This document shows positions 48,905 through 60,820 of a stretch of 64,000 nt of DNA, piece after piece. The stretch lies in contig JAQFVV010012531.1 in the NCBI GenBank assembly GCA_028023455.1, forward strand, positions 1,612,001 through 1,676,000, written 5' to 3'. The notes beneath the pieces were generated by a model. The model searched no databases and was not told where the DNA came from. It saw only the letters and a list, made by a program, of their open reading frames with translations. A program made the position numbers and the translations under genes. The stretch is from Epiperipatus broadwayi. Taxonomy: Eukaryota > Onychophora > Udeonychophora > Euonychophora > Peripatidae. Numbering within the stretch: the stretch's first letter is position 1; each line of letters starts with the position of its first letter.

Positions 48905-48974
48905 CATCATGAAAGTTTCAAGCATTTATTGAAACTATTTACATTAGCAACATCACACAATAGTTAATTAAATT
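48905..48974 (+). repeat. Dispersed repeat copy b (pair with 45536)
   Basis: Second copy of the short repeat described at 45536, with AGTTTCAAGCATTTATTG at its start and CACACAATAGTTAATTAA at its end. Confidence 0.6.
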
Positions 48975-49017
48975 CACCTTAAAGACGTCTGACAAACTTA
49001 ATTTGTTATTTAGTAAC

Positions 49018-49111
49018 AAAATGCTAGGTGAAAGGAATGCAACTTATTCTTGGAAATGATTTCCAAAATGCTGGGTGAAAGGAATGCAACTTATTCTTGG
49101 AAATGATTTCC
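49018..49111. repeat. 47-bp tandem duplication
   Basis: Two adjacent 47-bp units starting with AAAATGCTrGGTGAAAGG at 49018 and 49065. They differ at a single position near the start, so the duplication is recent relative to the surrounding DNA. Confidence 0.95.
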
Positions 49112-50589
49112 CAACTGCCATGGCTTGTTTCATGGAAGCTCCTGTACTTATTTATCACCAACAATTTCTCTGACTTATTTGATAAATAATGTATCCATTT
49201 ACTGTTTAAATCATAATTTCAGATTGGTAAATTACGATTACCCTCAAATGGATTTCAGACTTTATTGGGCAATTACCTACCACAATGTAAACAATACTCA
49301 ATTCTGATAGGATTGCCCTAATTGTGTCATTGATTGTTTGTTTATTCGATATTTAATTTATAAGCCCTATCATTTTTTAAATCCAATTTCTAGAGATCTA
49401 TAAGTCGAATGATTCCATTCAGAGTTTATAACAGTTCATAAAAGTCTTCTATGTATGTTTTATGAGATGTTCAACAAATTGTGATAAAGAGCAATGTTTA
49501 TAATAATAAATGACATTTTCTTATTTCACTAATAGCTATTTGCTCACATTTAATATTAAATTAATTATTATTATTATTATTTTCATTCTCTCATTTGTTT
49601 TTTAGCTGACTGTTCTCAGTTTCATAAGCTAATATAAGGTCATATCATTATAGCCTTCAGATGATGTCATTTCTCTACACGCATTTATTTGCACAAACAT
49701 ATTTTTATTTTTAATAGCACACGCACTAGGTCGATTATAAATCCCCCCCCCCCACGCTTTTGAATTTTCTTAATCTGTTCTCTTATTTTACTTTGTTCTT
49801 CTGGCTGTACTCCTTTACAAATGGGTGCTGTCGATTGTTTAGTCATTAGCCTGGACACATCAGTTTGTCTTTAGGTAGAGAACATGCTGACATATCAAAT
49901 ATGAAATTCTGTTATTTTTATAAATTTATATTTTTATTACTTTAGTTTGAAATAATATTTGACTTTAAATATATCCCTTGCTTCAATGAGGTCGTGTAAT
50001 AAATTAAAGTAACTATTCCTATAATTTGTTTTGCATGTTAAATGTATTTATAATATTTTTACGACTTCATATTATTTATGGTAGAAAAAATCTAATGAAT
50101 ATGGTCGTAAAAATAGGCAATTGCTTATTCTTTTTTGTTCATTAAATATTAAGCAATATAAAATGCATAGAATCGAAACATTTAAAATTTCAAAAACGAA
50201 AAAAAAAAAAGTGAAAATAAAACTTATTATGTTGCTAACACAAATAGGTATTATTATAAAAAGTAATAACTTGATTTAAAAAGTGATAAAATGATCTAAT
50301 AAATATGTAGAAGATGCAATAAAATAAAAGCTAACGGTTTACTTGCGGTGCGATGCAATAACGCGTAGCTTCTTATTTATTGCAGTTAGAAACTTTGAAC
50401 TAATAATCTCAGAGAAACCTGTAAGCCATCATATTACTTCCTTTATCATTCATTAACCTATGTAATCTCTGAAACTTTCCATTCTATCCTATTTCGAACA
50501 TTATCTTTGCCCATTTAAGAACTTTAGTTTTAAAATCTTTAATAAATTCATTATTTGAATCTTTTTTTAATTAATGTAAATATCTTTAT
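49112..50589. other. AT-rich non-coding DNA
   Basis: No recognisable gene. It contains C11 at 49743-49753. Upstream of the hAT element the sequence is plain AT-rich DNA. Confidence 0.5.
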
Positions 50590-51404
50590 CGGGGTGGTCA
50601 AATGTAAAAATAGCACGATCGACTTTTATATTTATTATCTATCGGCGATCGAGTTTTCGGGTAATAAAGGAATAAATAATATATTATTAAATTTAAATTT
50701 TGTTTATTGATTATTAATTATATATTTTTGCTACATTGACAGAAATAAGCTTTTTAAAGATTGGTTGGAAGAATTCCTACGGAGTGTGAATTGTTGTAAA
50801 CTAAAAAACCATCTTTGATTAAATATATCGTTTTTAAAACAGGCAAAAGGATGCAGATTCCAGAATCTTAGAGGACGTAATAATTAATTAATGAGTGAAA
50901 CAATAGAAAAAATACCTGATTAAATTATTTATTTTAATTATTTATTATTGATTATTTTATTATAATTCAACGTAATATAATTATTTTTTCGATGAAGAAG
51001 CATGGCATCCCACATGTTTATAATTGCTGATGCACAGCCGAATGGAAGTCCTCAAATGATCATCCATAAGAGAATTTTTAAACTGGGATTTAATTAATTC
51101 CATTTGCGAGAATACTAATTTACATAAATAGGTAGATCCAAAAAATGCAAAAATCCTCGATACTACCAACCTCAACAATGGATATTTTTCTTTTGGCAAG
51201 AAGTGCGCACACATACAGAAAGAGCGGTGTCTAACTATCAGTCAACTCAATCAACTCAGTTATAGAATTTATAAATATAAACGTAAACATAAAAAGATTC
51301 GGAATTCAGGCAACAGTAATCTGATGGCAGAAATGTTTGCGATCGACTGTCAAGCTGTGCGTGATCAACCAGTCGATCGCGATCGATCGTTTGCCCAACT
51401 CTGG
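50590..51404 (-). mobile_element. Internally deleted hAT-type DNA transposon
   Basis: The ends carry imperfect inverted repeats typical of hAT elements: GGGGTGGTCAAA at the left (from 50590) and the reverse complement of CCAGAGTTGGGCAAAC at the right (51389-51404). Both subterminal regions hold clusters of CGATCG words (50617, 50646; 51340-51388), as expected of transposase binding sites. Between them lies only the C-terminal end of a hAT transposase on the - strand. At about 815 bp it is far shorter than an autonomous hAT element (2.5-4 kb). An 8-bp target duplication is not clearly conserved. Confidence 0.65.
50981..51214 (-). pseudogene. hAT transposase C-terminal fragment
   Basis: A 77-residue - strand frame reads KYPLLRLVVSRIFAFFGSTY followed by LCKLVFSQM and then LIKSQFKNSLMDDHL. 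This matches the hAT C-terminal dimerisation region ('yP.l..la..ils.fgStY.cE..FS.mk.iKsk.Rs.Ltd.hL'). The Glu after LC, usually conserved as 'CE', is Lys here. Similar sequences are common in ZBED-like and FAM200-like host genes derived from hAT elements, but the nearby terminal repeats favour a transposon. The N-terminal zinc finger and catalytic core are absent. Confidence 0.75.
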
Positions 51405-53128
51405 TCTATACTTTAATAATAAATAGCCAATGTTCTCCTTATTTTTATTATATACTTTATAAAATAAAATTTCCATCATATTTATTTATACATTTTCTTG
51501 TTGTCAATACCTCTGTAAGAACTTTAATTACAATCACAAAATAATGCACTCCTGATAACTATTTGTATATGTATTCAAACTCTTTATTTTCAATAATCAA
51601 TTATATATATTTCATTTGACCATTAGTAAGGAAAACTTTTTATTTCTATATTTGTTTTGATCGCTCTAATCTTTTTATTAGGTTTTTCTGTTCTGATCTT
51701 TTCTTCTGTAACAATGAAGCATTTTCATAAAATCTTTTACTTGATAAACTGTTGGGAAATTGTTAATTGATTCTTTACCATATCCTATTAATTTTTTCAT
51801 GCAAGTATCGCTTGTACTATTCCATTATTATCCATAAACTGTAATCTGTCAACTAGTTCGAACTTGCTTTTTACATATGCTTATAAAAAGTTGGACATCC
51901 CATCTACCTTAGAATTGCTTCTTTAGTTGACTTCGTATTCACATCCAAAGCATATACTCCTACTTTTCTCACATTTTACAGTAATTACATTGAATGGCAT
52001 ATTTTAGTCAGAAACTATTGCACATACCAAGTAATAATATTAAGAATAAATGAAGTATTATTAGTTTATTCTTTTTTTAGAGAACCCAAAGGCAGTTGAA
52101 TTTCTTGCTTCATAATAATTGTTACTAATGTTATCTATTTTCATCCAAAGTTTTATGTAAATATTGAAGAAACAATAAACATGACATGGCAAAAATCAAT
52201 CATTGTTAAAATTTTCATATAGAATTTCTTATTGGCTTTCTCATATGTGTGTAACAATAGTTGCCTTTGTCTTATTCTAGAGCCATTTAATATAATTCTT
52301 GCCAGAATATTTTTTGGTTTTTGTCTTTATTTATGAAGACTAGGATACAAATCTGGACTTAATGAAATTGTGCATCTAGAAGCCAGACTATATTTCTTTT
52401 GTACTATTCAAGCTAATAGGCTGAAATAAATAAAACACCCTATGAATTTGAACACAAGCAAAATCATCTGCATGCTATATAAATCTGGCATCAGGGCAGT
52501 TTCTATATACTTCAGAAATCTCATTTTATTTTTATATTTCTTGCTACTGTTTTTGAATATATATATATAGTGAAATGAATATTTTCATGGTCAAAAGATG
52601 TTTTATGAATATGTTTTCATGAATAACCATGTTTAATAAAATAAAGTAAATTTACCAACATTTCGATAAGATAGCACTTATCCTCAACTAGGCAAAAAAT
52701 ATATAGTAATAATCATATGATTATAGTAGATAGAATTGTTTCACATAATTGTTATAGCAAGTGGTTATTGAATAGTTTGACTTATACTTAGCAGTATTTT
52801 TTATATTCATTTGTGTTAAGAAACTCTTCCAAATAGTTGGTAATTTTATTGTTTTGGCATGCTTATTAATTCAGTTTTTGTTTTTTAAAATTTCTATAAC
52901 TTTTCTAAGTACACTTCAATCATGGTTATTGCATGTGGATATAATTTTGATATTTGGGAAGTTTATGCAATGGCCAATATCCAAAACATGGAGAGTATGA
53001 AGATGTTAAGAATTTTTTTACTGCATTGTATGTTCTTTTCTTTTAGCACTTATATGCCAATTGCTCCTTGCTATGTATGTAATTGGACACATGCCACATG
53101 GGATTTTATAAACTTCTTGGCCTTATAT
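51405..53128. other. AT-rich non-coding DNA
   Basis: No recognisable gene. On the - strand, 52635-52695 has a GATAAG...CTTATC hairpin followed by GAAATGTTGGTAAATTTAC, resembling the conserved 3' region after the endonuclease of some PLEs. No endonuclease sequence is readable next to it. Confidence 0.4.
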
Positions 53129-53149
53129 ATATATTCATTATCATCATCA

Positions 53150-53760
53150 TCGACCATTATCAATCCACTACAGGATGAAGATCTCTCCAAGCTCAATCCA
53201 TCTTCTCTGATCTTTGGCTTCTCTTCTCCATATCACCTCTGAACACTTTCTTATTTCATCCATCCATCTCACATGTGGTCTCTTTCTGGGGCTTTTAAAT
53301 CTCTTGGGCTGCCCAACTCCACTTCAGTTTTTTAATTTTTTCAATGAGGTCAGTGACACCTGTTTTTTCTCTTACCCATATACTGCATTTTCGAGCTCTT
53401 CTTGTTATTCCTAACATGCATCTTTTTATACTTCTTTGAGTGGTCTGAAGTCTCTGTATTGCTCTTCTATTAAGGGCCCAAGTCTCAGGTCCATAAGTAA
53501 GAACTGGTAAAATACATTAATTAAAAACCTTCCTTTTCAAACACATAGGCATATTTCCTTTTAGTATCAAGTTATTTCTATCAAAAGCACTCCAACCAAG
53601 TTTAATTCTATGATTAATTTCATCCATTATGTTTCCAACTGTATTAATAATCTGACCAAGGTACTTGTAGCTATTAAGTTCTTCTAACTCATCATAATCA
53701 ATCTTTATTTTTATATTTTGAGAATATCCATTGAACATTACTTTAGTCTTTTTAACATTT
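53150..53760 (-). pseudogene. RTE LINE: C-terminal region
   Basis: The - strand reads KVMFNGYSQNIKIKIDYDEL and then ELNSYKYLGQII (the 'fkYLG..i' block after the palm), KRKVFNQCILPVLTYGPETW in a shifted frame (the 'lyks.ilPvltYg.EtW' block), and RKRPHVRWMDEIRK near 53265 (the 'GRP..RW.Dei' block at the very C-terminus of RTE and related LINEs). It ends just before the GATGAT tail. Confidence 0.8.
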
Positions 53761-53839
53761 ATCTTTAGTCCTATTTTCCTACTTTCATCTGATAACTCCT
53801 GCTATATTTCCTATAGCTCTAAAGCATTATTTGCAAAAA

Positions 53840-54335
53840 CAACTACATCATCTGCAAAATCTAAATGACTTAAATAATCTCCATTTACTTTCACTCTTTT
53901 AGTTTATAAACAAAGCAAAAAGAGATAGTGATCATGTGATATTCTTTTAGTTTTCCAATTTAATTCACAAAATACTTCTTGCAGCACTGCTGTAAAAAGT
54001 TTTGGAGATATGGAGTCACGCTGTTTTGCACCCTTTTCAATGTTGACTTTCTTAGCATTGTTATGTAATCTAATTGTTGCTGTTGCATTTTTATAAATAT
54101 TTTTCAAAATATGACAATATCCTGGATCTATACCTTGATGATCCAATGCTTTAATCACTGAAGAAATGTTTATAGAATCAAATGCCTTTTCATAATCTAC
54201 AAATCCAAAGCATAATAGCAACTCATATTTATTTGTCCTTTCTATAACTACTCTCAATACTTGGATATGATCTACTATGCTAAAACCACTTTTAAATCCA
54301 GCTTGTTCTTTTGGTTGGTAGAAATCCAATGTTCT
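53840..54335 (-). pseudogene. RTE LINE: RT palm domain
   Basis: Reading down from 54329 on the - strand: QAGFKSGFSIVDHIQVLRVV (the RTE 'qaGFR.g.St.DHi..l' motif), FVDYEKAFDSI (motif A, catalytic Asp intact), and GAKQRDSISPKLFTA (motif B, where the usual RQGD has become KQRD). In another frame at about 53838-53861 is FADDVVVF (motif C, both catalytic Asp intact). A stop near 53904 lies between B and C. The enzyme would synthesise cDNA at a nicked target. Confidence 0.88.
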
Positions 54336-54339
54336 CTGT

Positions 54340-55200
54340 AAATGAGTTGTAATTATCTTAGTAAAAACTTTGTATAAAACTGATAAAGGCTGATAGATCT
54401 TTAATTTCTAATAACTTTAATACTGCATTCTTCCAATCATCTGGTACATCTTTATCATTTAGACATTTGGTATATAACTTTGCTAAAAAAAATTCTATTT
54501 CTTCACCTGCTTCTTTTAATATATCAATTATAATTCTATCATTACCTGAAGCTTTTCCTTTCTTCATAAATTTAATTGCATGTCTCACTTCTTCGTTTAA
54601 AATTCTGGGCAATTCAGAAGATATAATATATATAGGAGGTATTTGTTCTTTATTACAATATAATTCTTGATAGAAGTCTTCTACCCATTTCATGATGTCA
54701 TCTCTTTTTTTAGTAATAATTCCAACTTTTTTTTCTTATTGCAGATATAAATTTCATACCAATACCAAAATGTTGTTTTACACTCTTGAGACTTTTATTC
54801 TCTTCTACATCTTTTCTTGCTAATTCACAGTTATACTTTCTTATATCATTTTCAACTCTTTTCCATACCATTTTACAAAATTTGAGATATTCAATACTTT
54901 TTAATGCATCATTTTTGTATATCTTCATATTTCTTCTTTTCTTCATAAATTCTCTAGTCTCAGTAGAAATTTTATTGGTCAATTGCTGCTTTTTTCTACC
55001 AGCTATCTTTCTTGCAGTTTTTAAAAGTGTATCAGTTATTTTCATATTAATTTCATTCAAATCTGAATCATATTCAAAATCTATTAATACTTGTAACTGA
55101 TTTGCAAGTTCTAATTTAAATTCATTAGAATGTTTCTGAAGATTAGAAATATCAACTGTAAATATTGTTAATTTTTGTCTCTCTAGTTTTGCATTAACAA
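54340..55200 (-). pseudogene. RTE LINE: linker and RT N-terminal part
   Basis: The - strand frames 55060-54710 and 54693-54358 carry the region between endonuclease and RT (KITDTLLKTARKIAGRKKQQ, basic helical sequence, then ETREFMKKRRNM) and the first RT blocks. These include WVEDFYQELYCNKE, then EVRHAIKFMKKGKASGNDRI (the 'ai..lk.gKa.G.D.i' motif) and LYTKCLNDKDVPDDWKNAV (the 'y..i.....vP..wk.a.i' motif). A frameshift separates the two parts near 54700, and the frame ends early at 54358. Confidence 0.85.
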
Positions 55201-55219
55201 AGTATCTTGCATCTTACTA

Positions 55220-55655
55220 ATATATTCATGTTGGGAAAAATATAATGACCTTTAAAAATTCAAGAATATATAACAAAGACAAACACTTGTTTTGAATGCT
55301 TTGATAAACAATAGTTTATCTCATAGCTAAAGCTCAATATCTGAATGACAAAATGAGTTATGATATAAGCAGTGATGAGTAGTATGATTATTAAATTGTC
55401 ATCATCTTGCATTTTCATATCCTAATTAATCTTTCAGTGCATTTTTAAATGATGTTATTATACTTTGGTCAGAATACATTATACTTTGTAGACAATTTCA
55501 CCAGATAGTAATGAAAAGCTTCGAATCTGCTTTATAACATTTTTAGTATCTTAATATCGATCTGCTTCTTGCTATTGTATCTCTAAGTAGGTTACTTTGT
55601 CATGTCAGTTGATTCTTATAAGTTGTACAAGACAAAGTTTTATATTACTTTTGAC
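55220..55655. other. AT-rich non-coding DNA
   Basis: Nothing recognisable between the two RTE copies. Confidence 0.5.
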
Positions 55656-55664
55656 CTTTGCATT

Positions 55665-55809
55665 CATCATCATCATCATCAACCATTATCAATCCACTGC
55701 AGGATGAAGGTCTCTCCAAGTTTAATCCATCTTTTCCGATCTTTAGCTTCTATTCTCCACATCACCCCTGCACACTTTCTTATTTCATCCATCCATCTCA
55801 CATGTGGAT
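55665..55809 (-). mobile_element. 3'-end fragment of the same RTE family (145 bp)
   Basis: Nearly identical to 53139-53280 on the same strand: ATCATC tail, AACCATTATCAATCCACT, then a block ending TCCATCCATCTCACATGTGG. It stops there. CTTTGCATT is present immediately on both sides (55656-55664 and 55810-55818), a 9-bp target-site duplication. It is therefore an independent, severely 5'-truncated insertion of the LINE rather than a local duplication. Confidence 0.9.
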
Positions 55810-55818
55810 CTTTGCATT

Positions 55819-56824
55819 AGAAGTAGTAATATATTTACTCCAAGAACTATCAGTTGTAAAGTTAAATAATCAATAGCCAATGAAAGATATCATATCCACA
55901 CCTCCAAATTAGTTTTTCATTTCTAGTTTTCATTATTTAATTTACATCATGATATGTACTACTTTTATGTTATCCAAGCTAATGACTTAAGATTCAAAAA
56001 TGTCAAAGTCTTGAACTATTATGATCTACTCAAAACTTACCATTATATGGCTTTAGGATTGAATAAATAGAGCAGATAATGCTCCTAGGAAAATGCTGAA
56101 AGCAACCAGAGAGTGGTGTGGTGCTTTGTTTAATGGATATATATATCTTCTGGAAAAAATTATTCTACATCATTAAAGTATTGTTGTAAAGGTATATCTT
56201 CATTGGATTGGTACGTAATGTGAATAAATAATAACCAACTTTTAAAAAAGTATTTTACATTGATTATGATTATGGTGTTTATGGTAGATGCAGTTCTCAT
56301 TTATGTTATAAAAATATTTTGAATGCACTATAAAAAGATGCAGTATTGACTACTTTCTCTGAGAAGGTATAGTTAAAAATATAATATAATGGAGAGCTAT
56401 AATTATTTTGTATGATTTGGCAATAGAATAATATCCGGAGTTCAATGTCTATAGAATATGGTCATGCTCTGTCACTTTTATGCATGAACTTTTTATGAAT
56501 CCTGACAAACGAATCATTCAATTTATTTTTATATTTATTAGATAAAACATGGAAATCATTGAGAGGAGAAAGGTAAAAAACAACAACTTAAAATTACAAG
56601 ATGATACATACACAGTGGATATTTCTGTTATTTATGTGGTGTTGGTATAGGCAATCACAAAACTTTTCCTTTAATTTTTTTTTATCTAGAATAAAAATGG
56701 CTATATTTATTTATATGTCATTTTTAATGATGATGATGATGACAATATTATATATAGATAAAAAAGTAAAACAGCCTAATTAGCATGTTTCAGGACAAAA
56801 TTCTCTATAACAGTGTTTTGTAAA
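55819..56824. other. AT-rich non-coding DNA
   Basis: No recognisable gene on either strand. A (GAT)n run lies at 56729-56741. Confidence 0.5.
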
Positions 56825-56995
56825 AGAACAGTGAAAGAAACGACAATATTCACTAGACTTTCCAATTCCCAGGTAGTGAGGATTTAAGTTGCTTTCCATC
56901 TTTTTAATCTCTAACTAAAAATAATTAGATATTCATTTACCAACATTGTTCAGTGATTAGCTAGGTTGGCTACAAACTGGTTATTTGAAGAAAAA
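56825..56995 (+). repeat. SINE-like repeat, copy 1 (diverged)
   Basis: Shares ordered words with 57395-57550: GACAATATTCACTAGACTT / GCGATACTCATTAAATTTG, TTGCTTTCCATCTTTTTAAT / TTGTTTTCCATCCCGCTTTT, CTCTAACTA / CTCTAGCGATA, TAGATATTCATTTACCAA / TAGATACCTATTTACTGA, and GATTAGCTAGGTTGGCTA / GATTAGGCTAGCTA. Non-coding and in the same orientation as copy 2. Confidence 0.65.
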
Positions 56996-57394
56996 AAAAC
57001 CACGATTATTGAAACAATTTTCAAGCTTAATCATGGTCATGTCGTATGTAGGCATTATTGTTCTGCTATGCGGCCAAAGCAGTGATACATATTCACTAAT
57101 AAGTAATTGGATGGATACTATTATTTACGGAAAGACTGCATTTTTTTTTTATTAGCTGAAGAATAAAACAATGAAGAAAAGCTGTAAACATATTTACCAG
57201 CTAATACTTAACTAATGTGATGACCAATATATTCCCTTTAACTGTTTCTTTATAGAATAAAGCTGGAAAAACTTATGACCTGCTTACCTTACTTTTTTTT
57301 TTTATGATATATAAAATAAGGTAAAGACGCCTTTTTCTATAAATAATTTATTATAAGATAAAAGTGTCTCCTACAGCCTCTCTAGAAAACATAA

Positions 57395-57640
57395 AAAGAG
57401 ACAGCGATACTCATTAAATTTGCTGGTTGCTAGGCCCATGGGAGTTTGATTGTTTTCCATCCCGCTTTTATACTCTAGCGATAGTAACTAGATACCTATT
57501 TACTGATCAAGGTTCAATGAGGAGCTGCATTGATTAGGCTAGCTATCTGAACAAAAATCCTAAGTCTATTCAGTCTGGATTCAAATTCCAGATCATGGGC
57601 ATACAGGAGATGTCACTTCCGCGCGATTATGCTTGCCAAT
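57395..57640 (+). repeat. SINE-like repeat, copy 2 with B-box-like element
   Basis: Better preserved than copy 1. After the shared block it continues into CTGGATTCAAATTCCAGATC at 57574-57593, which resembles a pol III B box (GGTTCGAATCC type). GCATACAGGAGATGTCAC follows. The A box is uncertain. A tRNA-related or V-SINE-like identity is possible, but I cannot name the family. Confidence 0.55.
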
Positions 57641-59815
57641 ATAAATATATTGTATACATACACATATAATTTTAGTTGATTTATAATTTAATATATATAT
57701 AGTTTACTAAATTTAACTGTACATACTTTTTTTTAAAACTAAATTTTATTTGAATTGCGCACCTTAAAGAATGTTCTAAATACCGAAGAATACTGCAATG
57801 CCAATTGAGGAATGATAGTAATTAACATGCATATCACAGAGAAACAAATTGCGCAAATGTTAAAGTAGATAGTTTCACATTTGACTTACCTAACCAGATA
57901 AATATTTATATTTTTTTCTTCCGGTGTCAGTAATTTAGTAATACTGATTAATATTTTATAATTTGAATTTATTTGTCTCTGTATAAAATATATTATAAAT
58001 ACTAATTATTCTCTAATTTATTTATCTAAAAATCTGAATGCATACTGGCTTAGAATTTATTAAACAACATAACTCTTAATTAATAGTTCTCTATCTCTCT
58101 TCCTACGCAAGGACGTAAATACACATATATGAAAACATATCTAATTAATTAATTAATAATTATTACTAATATTTGTAAATAAATTAATCATTCTTTTTAT
58201 TTTCTTTAATCTTCCTATAGAATTCTGTAGTCTCATGTCATCGGACACCTTTTTGCACTAATAACCATATATCTATTTTTTAATTACACGCGCATCTACC
58301 TGTTTTTTTTTTCTTGTTTTTTTTTCATTCGTTTTTTAACTGGTCATCGTATTTACATGTGATTTCTAATAATTGTTATCTGCTAAAAGTAGATTTAAAA
58401 AATATTCATCTGCTTTACATTTTTTACATGATTTTAAAAACTGATCAAAGTAGCACCAAATCTTAATATTAGGTAATATATTCATTAAGACAGAAGACGA
58501 AAAGTAATCCAGGAATTTAAATGCACTATTAACTTGTAATCGTTGATTACGCAAGCTTCTAAATATGGTGCTAGAACAAAGATGTGTTTTATATATATAA
58601 TAAATACTAAATGAATTGCAATTATAATATATATATAAATTAAACACAGTTTTTTATGGCACTCCCTTATACATATACTTTAAGATCATAAACCATTATT
58701 GAACATAAAATAACGAAACAGTCCTCGCGCACTATATGTCTAGTTTTAATCATCATCCTCATCAGATACTCTATAAGTTCTAACCCACCAACACTATTAT
58801 TAGTTATTTACATATTCTAGATGTAATTTACTTAATATTTAGTATACATTTAATCTTGCAATGTAAATATTTAGAACTTTGTGAAAAGTTGCAAACAAAA
58901 GTATTTAACGTAATAGATATGTGGATTATGTGTCAGTGCATACTGTCCCGATCAAAATCGTGTGTTCGTTCAATAAGAACTAGAATCCGAGCATAAGTAC
59001 AGCAATCCAACATGTGCAAGATACATAATTCAGAAACAATACTAAACATTAACCTATTTTCCTGTGCTCCAGGGTCTATGACTATATGCGAAACGTTTTT
59101 GGAGGATACTATAAGTACTTGGAAATCAATAATATATTCAAGTGATTAGCTAATAATTTCAAACGGTACAGACTATTGCTTAATATTTATTAATAATCAG
59201 AGTTGTAATAATATTCAAGGCAACATTAAACAAAAGGGAATTTAATTAATAATACTAAATAAAATCGCATTCACTTATGAAATAATATAATTCAATCAAA
59301 TATTTAATACTAAAGATTCGGTCAATAAATGACAAATACAGATAAATGATAGAATATCAATTTATTAAATGACTATACACGGTAATTTAATGATTATAAA
59401 TAAAACAAAATATGTGCATAGGATGTCTATACAATTATTATTGAAAATTTGATGATGATTTAATTAGCAATTATACACTTCTGTGGATTAATTAAATAGG
59501 TCGTTTGGGAATTATGTAAGTAAATAAAATATTTGGTTTAATATATAAAAGTTGCTTGGTGCAATTAATATATATATATAAGATTGGTTTGTGTGGTTAA
59601 CATGCCAAGGTTATAGAATAAATTGATTAGACTATCAATAATAAATTATATCTTAATCATTACCCAAAACATTACAAATTCACACTAATGAATTTGATCA
59701 TAACATTATATATATAAGTAAAAGTTAATGACGTGTGATTTAAGAGCGTGCGATATCACATTTCTCCTAGATTTTGGAGATCACTCAAATGTGTGGGAGT
59801 AAGATGGTTCAGCCT
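57641..59815. other. AT-rich non-coding DNA
   Basis: A 93-codon - strand frame at 58647-58366 (RSLRNQRLQVNSAFKFLDYF near its middle) is less AT-driven than most, but I know no match. On the - strand near 58780-58700, CTGATGAGGATGATGATTAAAA could recall a hammerhead core but lacks GAAAC and GUC. No supported gene. Confidence 0.45.
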
Positions 59816-60026
59816 AAAAGAAGCTGTAATTATATACTCTGACCTAGAGAAGTAAATAGAATGGGTGGTGAACAACATGTGATTACGGATGACAGAGAGC
59901 ATTGTAGGTTTATAAATAAATCAATAATAATAAAGGCGATACTACATCATCATTTACAATTGCATACAGGACTGAGGTCACTTAAGATGCCCTTGGGTGG
60001 CTTTGTCATATTTGCACAAGAAAGTA

Positions 60027-60137
60027 TGCCTGCACAATGGCCAAGATCATACCTCTGAATAATAGTGGCACAAAAGTGAGAATATATCTCTGCATGATGG
60101 CCAAAAACATATCTCTGAAAAATAGTGGCACAAGCTA
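60027..60137 (+). repeat. 65-bp tandem duplication
   Basis: The block GCCTGCACAATGGCCAAGAT...AATAGTGGCACAA (from 60027) recurs as CTCTGCATGATGGCCAAAAA...AATAGTGGCACAA (from 60091) with about 85 percent identity by eye over 47 bases. Confidence 0.85.
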
Positions 60138-60786
60138 GCGGGTTGGGACAGTTTATCCATATTTGCCCATACACTTATACATTAGAAGTGCTTGGAATCG
60201 ATCCCAGTAGGAACAGTATCTACTTTGAGGGAATAATGCAGAGTAGGTTCTGGCATTCCGAAGATCCCAGGTGCATGACAAAGCAAAAAAATTAATAAAT
60301 TAAACAATTGTAATGATATGTTTATAATGCCTATAGCATAGATAGTTTGTGTCACTAACGACCACGATAACTTAATTAAGGCCTAATAACCATGATAAAT
60401 TAATTAAGACCAGTTTAAAATAATACACTCTCTGGCATAATGGAATGCCTAAACACAAATAATCCCCAGGCAATTAACTAATGACTAATAAAATGTACAA
60501 TGGATCAGAGTCTAAAACTAAAAGGGAATAAATTGCTTTCTCCCACACTCCTAAAATATCTCCTTACATTTCTATAAGTGATCAATGCATATATAATTTG
60601 ACAATTATTTTACAAAATAAAATCATAAATCACATATAGGCAGATGATACATTAAATATTAAATTCACTTCTGGTGAGATTTAATTAAATAAATTGAAAA
60701 AAACATATTTCACTGATTAGGTAACGATTTACTTTATAATTAATGAGTACAGCATTACTTGCCATTTAAAAATAAACGTCATTATT

Positions 60787-60820
60787 GTTATATATATATG
60801 TATAGAGAGAGAGAGAGAGT
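60787..60820. repeat. (TA)n(GA)n microsatellite
   Basis: TATATATATATGTATAGAGAGAGAGAG-type compound tract, the same TA-then-GA structure as at 27160-27192. Confidence 0.9.

Larger units (their letters stand above)
53139..55219 (-). mobile_element. 5'-truncated RTE-type LINE
   Basis: A - strand element with RT blocks characteristic of the RTE clade and a GATGAT-type repeat tail at its 3' end (53139-53151 on the + strand appear as ATCATC repeats). A 10-bp sequence, ATATATTCAT, occurs at both borders (53129-53138 and 55220-55229), a probable target-site duplication. The apurinic-like endonuclease that should precede the RT is missing, so the copy is 5'-truncated, as is usual for target-primed insertion. 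Several frameshifts and stops are present. A second, tiny copy of the same family lies at 55665-55809. Confidence 0.88.

Noticed and set aside
54786-55100. 104-codon + strand frame opposite the RTE LINE
   Set aside because: It is antisense to recognisable RTE protein sequence and has no independent similarity.
58700-58785. CTGATGAGGATGATGATTAAAA on the - strand as a hammerhead candidate
   Set aside because: GAAAC and the cleavage triplet are missing and stem II cannot form.
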